The translations under genes were made by a program, and so were the position numbers. Under the pieces are notes generated by a model. That model was given only the letters and a program-made list of their open reading frames with translations, had not been told where the DNA came from and searched no databases. DNA of 64,000 nt from Haloarcula sp. DT43 (GTDB lineage: Archaea > Halobacteriota > Halobacteria > Halobacteriales > Haloarculaceae): NCBI RefSeq assembly GCF_037078405.1, contig NZ_JAYMGZ010000004.1, positions 372,001-436,000 of the forward strand, in the 5' to 3' direction. Below, in pieces: positions 60,795 through 64,000 of this stretch. Within the stretch, counting starts at the first letter, position 1, and every line of letters begins with the position of its first letter.

Positions 60795-62549
60795 TCAGTC
60801 CCGTCGCGCAAGGAGTCCGGCACCTAGCAGTGCTAGCACCGCGACGAGCACGGTGAATCCGGGGCCGCTCGAACTCGTGGTCTCGACCGAGCCCGGTGTT
60901 GCGGTCGCGCCCACGTCGTCGGGTTGCTGGGCACCACCACCGGCGGCGGTCGTGGCCGCCTCGGTCTGGGCACCGCCGTCGGTTTCGACCGCCTCAGTGC
61001 CGTCGTCCGCACCCGTGTCGGTCACCGCTCCGTTGTCGGTGTCCAGCGCTTCGGTGTCTTCATCCGTTGCGTCGTCGCTTTCGGTCTCCGATTCGTCGTC
61101 ACCGTCGTCTCCATCGCCGTCGTCACTCCCATCACTGCTATCGTCGCCATCGCCACCATCGCTGCTGTCATCGTCATCACTATCGTCGCTGCCGCCGTTA
61201 TTGTCGTCACCGCCGTCGTCGCTGCCACCGTTATCATCGTTGCCGTCGTCGCTGCTACCATTATCATCGCCGTCGTCGCTTCCGTCACTACCGCCGTCAT
61301 CGGTTTCGGTCTCGTCCTCGGAGTCATCGTCGCCGGAGTCGGTCTCGTTCGACTGCGACAGCGTGACCGTGCCGGTGCTGGAGGCGATGCCGTCGGAGTC
61401 CTCGCCGACGGCGACGTGGACGTACGTGTACGTGCCGGTCGGCCAGGAGTCCAGCGTTTCGACGGCCACGGTGGTATCGGGGCTCTCGGACACCGTCGTA
61501 GCCGAGGCGTACATCATATCGTCGCCGGTCGCGTCCGAGGACGCTTCGGAGAGCACGAACCCGAACAGGCCGACCAGTCCCGCGGACGGCATCGCCCTGG
61601 TCGCCGTCGACTCTCCGGCGAAGGCGGCGTCGCCGTGGGTCGCCGAGACCCCGCTGACGCCGTCGAAGGAGTTCTCGACCGTGACCTGGTCCTCCGAGAG
61701 GTTCGCGCCGATGTCGCCGGTCACCCGGACGGTACTCGTTCGCTGTTGCAGTTCGCTCTCGTTGAACACCAGCACAGCGTGCGTTACGGAGTCGTCGTCC
61801 AGTTCGGTCTCGACGTCGAGCGTGACGTTCCCGCCGACGTCGTCGGCAGTCGCGTCGACCGTAGAGTCGCTGTCCTGAACCAGCGTCTGCTCGACGCCGA
61901 CGACGGTCACGTTCCCATCGGTCGAGACGTCGCCGTCCGAAACGGACAGTCCCGCCCCGTCGTCGACGGTGACCAGAACGAAGCCGTAGGCCCCACCCGA
62001 GTCGGGCGTGTACGAGGTTTCGAGGGCTCCGTTGTCGTCAATCGAACCGACCCCCTCCCCGTCGTCTAGCAGTTCGACCGAACTGGCACTGGAGTCGTTG
62101 GTGAAGAGGCGAGCCAGTTCGGTTCTGATGCTCCCGTCACTGAATCCGGCCGCGTCCGGGCGCTCGGAGAGTTTGACGGCGAGCAGTTGGGCTTCGTCGC
62201 CGGCAACCGCCGAGGTTCCGGCCCCAATCGTCGATTCGAACGTGAGGCCTACAGGCTCGCCCGCCTCGTGAATCGTGTACTGGTCCCTGTTGAGGGGGAC
62301 GTCACCGGTCTGTGCGGACTCGACGTTGATGTACGTCTGCGGGGCCGCTATCGTCGTCGGCCCCGTTGAAGTGGTCCGAAGCGGGAGAAGCGACCGCTCC
62401 CACACGTCGACGTTCTCCGTCACCGCCGTCGTCTGCCCCTCGTCGACCGGCGTCGCCGTCGCCGACGTTACGGACAGCGGCGCGGCCAACACCAGTAACA
62501 CTGCAGTCGCAAAAATTGCAGCGTGTTTTATTTTTGTTGTATTACACAT
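60795..62549 (-). CDS. Secreted acidic glycoprotein with Ser/Asp stalk and PGF-CTERM anchor
   Basis: 584 residues from the ATG giving MCNTTKIKHAAIFATAVLLV, a good signal peptide; a start 16 codons earlier is less likely. The N-terminal ~400 residues form a beta-rich domain (PQTYINVESAQTGDVPLNRD, IGAGTSAVAGDEAQLLAVKL, SYTPDSGGAYGFVLVTVDDG). Then follow about 130 residues of Gly/Ser/Asp repeats (DNA about 61060-61360) and Thr/Glu-rich sequence, and finally GPGFTVLVAVLALLGAGLLA plus RRD, a PGF-CTERM sorting signal. The folded part is a paralogue of the following gene. Likely a surface-anchored, heavily modified protein. The TATA box lies 62576-62583. Confidence 0.85.
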   Translation of the reverse strand: MCNTTKIKHAAIFATAVLLVLAAPLSVTSATATPVDEGQTTAVTENVDVWERSLLPLRTTSTGPTTIAAPQTYINVESAQTGDVPLNRDQYTIHEAGEPVGLTFESTIGAGTSAVAGDEAQLLAVKLSERPDAAGFSDGSIRTELARLFTNDSSASSVELLDDGEGVGSIDDNGALETSYTPDSGGAYGFVLVTVDDGAGLSVSDGDVSTDGNVTVVGVEQTLVQDSDSTVDATADDVGGNVTLDVETELDDDSVTHAVLVFNESELQQRTSTVRVTGDIGANLSEDQVTVENSFDGVSGVSATHGDAAFAGESTATRAMPSAGLVGLFGFVLSEASSDATGDDMMYASATTVSESPDTTVAVETLDSWPTGTYTYVHVAVGEDSDGIASSTGTVTLSQSNETDSGDDDSEDETETDDGGSDGSDDGDDNGSSDDGNDDNGGSDDGGDDNNGGSDDSDDDDSSDGGDGDDSSDGSDDGDGDDGDDESETESDDATDEDTEALDTDNGAVTDTGADDGTEAVETDGGAQTEAATTAAGGGAQQPDDVGATATPGSVETTSSSGPGFTVLVAVLALLGAGLLARRD

Positions 62550-62575
62550 TACTGAATTTTTTCGAAGGGGTGCGG

Positions 62576-62583
62576 TATAATTC
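62576..62583 (-). promoter_or_regulatory. TATA box for the PGF-CTERM paralogue gene
   Basis: On the minus strand AATTATAC lies about 30 bases upstream of the ATG at 62549. The rest of 62550-62854 (305 bases between the two paralogues) holds no convincing gene; AT-rich tcagatatatg-like DNA at 62695-62720 may contain another promoter. Confidence 0.45.
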
Positions 62584-62854
62584 TTATGCAGTGACATCCA
62601 GCGGTCCGAAGCGCCGTGCAAAACCCGCGAAACGGGACTGCTCCGCCAGTGGGCCGTCAGGCCATCAGGCACACGTGTATCGGTCCGTCTGTATCTGTGA
62701 GATATATGTAAAATATTGTATGAGAACGGGCGGCAATCGGCACCACCGCGTGTTGTCAGAATGCGAGTATTACACGGGCGTCGCACCGTTCAAAGTCTGC
62801 GAGTTCCGGTGCCAGATTCGCGGCCTCCGAGGGACTCGCTGGGCACCGGAGTAG

Positions 62855-64000
62855 TTACGCTTCTTCGGCTTCGTCGTTCTCAGCGCCGTTCGGTCCGCCG
62901 GCGTTGTCCGGGGGACCGCCGTTACCCGGGCTATCGCCGGGAGGCCCTCCGTCGTCGGGGCCGCCGCCCGGACTCAGTGCCACCGTTCCGGTGTCCGAGT
63001 TGATGGTCCCAGACTCGTTGCCGACGGCGACGTGGACGTACTGGTACGCGCCGTTCGGCCAAGAATCGAGCGTCTGGACGGTCACGTTGGTGTCGGGGGC
63101 GTCACTGACGACCGTGGCAGAGGCGTGGACGACGTCACCGCCGGCGTCCGAGTCAGCCTGAGAGACAAGCACGCCGAACAGCCCCTGCAGACCGATTGCG
63201 GGTATCGACTGGTTTGTAGAGAGGTTGATGCCGGCGATTCTGGTGCCGTTCCCGACCGTCGCCACGCCGCTGACGCTGTCGAAGGAGTTTCGGACGGAAA
63301 TCTGGTCCTGGCTGAAGCTCTCGTTCAGTTCGCCCGACACCGTCACCGTACTCGACTGGCGCTGGAGTTCGCCCTGTCGCACCAGCACCACCGCGTGCGT
63401 GGCGTTTTCGTCCTCGATTTCCGTGTCGACGTTCAGCGTGACGTCGTCGCCGGGATTGACCGGGTTCCGGGTCGGCTCGACGGTCGAGGCGTTGTCTTGC
63501 ACGATGGCCTGCTCGACACCGACGACCGTCACCTGCCCGTTGACCGAAACGTTGCCGTCGGAGACCGACAACCCTTCGTCACCCTCGTCGACAGTCACCA
63601 GGACGAAGGCGTACGCACCGCCTGACTCGGGCGTGTAAGAAGCGTTCAGTTCGCCCGTTTCACTAATCCGTCCGACGCCCGCTGCGTCGTCGAGCAGTTC
63701 GGACGACGTGACGTTCGTGTTGTTCGCGAAGACGGCCCCGATCGAAGCCGTGACGTTGCCGGTGTCCAGGCCGTCCGTGGTCGGGACCCGATTGAGCTTG
63801 ACGGCGAGCAGTTGCGCCTCGTCGCCGGCAAGCGCCCTCGTCCCGGCACCGATTCTGGGCTCGAAAGACATGTTTATCGACTCGTTGCGCTCGTGGACCG
63901 TCAGCGTGCGCTTGTTGAGCGGCAGGTCACCGGTCGCGGCCGACTCGACGTTGATGAACGTCCGGGGCCCTACAATCGTCGTCGGACCTTCAGAGGTCGT
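62855..64000 (-). CDS. Secreted paralogue of the preceding surface protein, partial at window edge
   Basis: The 5' end lies beyond position 64000. The visible 382 residues match the folded part of the 60795-62549 product segment by segment: PTTIVGPRTFINVESAATG versus PTTIAAPQTYINVESAQTG, IGAGTRALAGDEAQLLAVKL versus IGAGTSAVAGDEAQLLAVKL, ELNASYTPESGGAYAFVLVT versus ETSYTPDSGGAYGFVLVTVD. Its C-terminus is a short Gly/Pro/Asp tail (GGPPDNAGGPNGAENDEA) without a Ser/Asp stalk or PGF-CTERM, so it would be freely secreted or held non-covalently. The tandem pair arose by duplication. Confidence 0.8.
   Translation of the reverse strand, partial: TTSEGPTTIVGPRTFINVESAATGDLPLNKRTLTVHERNESINMSFEPRIGAGTRALAGDEAQLLAVKLNRVPTTDGLDTGNVTASIGAVFANNTNVTSSELLDDAAGVGRISETGELNASYTPESGGAYAFVLVTVDEGDEGLSVSDGNVSVNGQVTVVGVEQAIVQDNASTVEPTRNPVNPGDDVTLNVDTEIEDENATHAVVLVRQGELQRQSSTVTVSGELNESFSQDQISVRNSFDSVSGVATVGNGTRIAGINLSTNQSIPAIGLQGLFGVLVSQADSDAGGDVVHASATVVSDAPDTNVTVQTLDSWPNGAYQYVHVAVGNESGTINSDTGTVALSPGGGPDDGGPPGDSPGNGGPPDNAGGPNGAENDEAEEA

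Noticed and set aside
61060..61360. Repeat block considered as minisatellite or repeat element.
   Set aside because: It encodes the Gly/Ser/Asp stalk in frame with a signal peptide and PGF-CTERM, so it is protein low-complexity sequence.
62720..62854. A 44-residue + strand frame with Cys (SECEYYTGVAPFKVCEFRC), ending exactly at the stop of the convergent gene.
   Set aside because: It is basic, lacks the acidic composition of real genes here and has only an AT-rich stretch upstream; not enough support.

Overview
The window looks like chromosomal DNA from a halophilic archaeon, most likely a Haloarcula-type member of the Halobacteria. The support is high GC with GC-rich third codon positions, strongly acidic proteins, AT-rich promoters close to start codons with few Shine-Dalgarno sites, and archaeal or haloarchaeal signature genes: pelota, archaeal RqcH, Elp3, a TbsP-type regulator, an amphi-Trp protein, DUF63, three PGF-CTERM surface proteins and a methylaspartate mutase S subunit. 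I see no rRNA, tRNA, insertion sequence, integrase or CRISPR array. It reads as core chromosome with some variable surface-protein loci.

Layout. 1-11 kb: the end of a DapA-family aldolase, a membrane-tethered winged-helix regulator, a methyltransferase, an MBL hydrolase, a GAF histidine kinase, then translation quality control (pelota, and an FAD oxidoreductase-RqcH-AIR synthase run) around a tandem pair of DUF4013 membrane proteins. 11-16 kb: two adjacent PGF-CTERM surface proteins that share a C-terminal module. 16.5-31 kb: Elp3, a membrane chemotaxis transducer, a cupin, a RecJ-like protein with degenerate DHH motifs, a YIP1-like protein, an FMN reductase, an apparently lone MamA-type B12 subunit, a GNAT enzyme, a Ca2+/Na+ antiporter, MutY, an MgtC/DUF4010 protein, a PadR regulator and amphi-Trp. 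31-35 kb: a zinc ribbon protein, Nudix, FolD and GlyA (one-carbon metabolism).

35-43 kb: a CHAT-type caspase-like protein, the TbsP-type regulator and a YcaO protein with a zinc-bearing N-terminal domain lie in that order on the + strand, followed by DUF63, an inositol monophosphatase and two small proteins. This is the region I would examine first for an uncharacterised system.

43-60 kb: a cell-envelope locus. It has a GT2 glycosyltransferase, a secreted metzincin-like protease, a DUF58 operon, and a converging seven-gene run encoding a DUF4129-type Ig-like membrane protein, a GT-C-like membrane protein, an ABC ATPase, a giant FtsX-type permease, a small membrane protein, a DUF4350 protein and a MoxR ATPase. 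A DUF1616 protein diverges from the head of this run. MoxR with DUF58 and DUF4129 is a recurring partnership for assembling or activating membrane-associated complexes; the ABC exporter and GT-C genes embedded in it point to surface assembly or export. 60-64 kb: a gene remnant, a tiny zinc ribbon protein, and two tandem paralogous secreted proteins, of which only one has the PGF-CTERM anchor; the other runs off the window.
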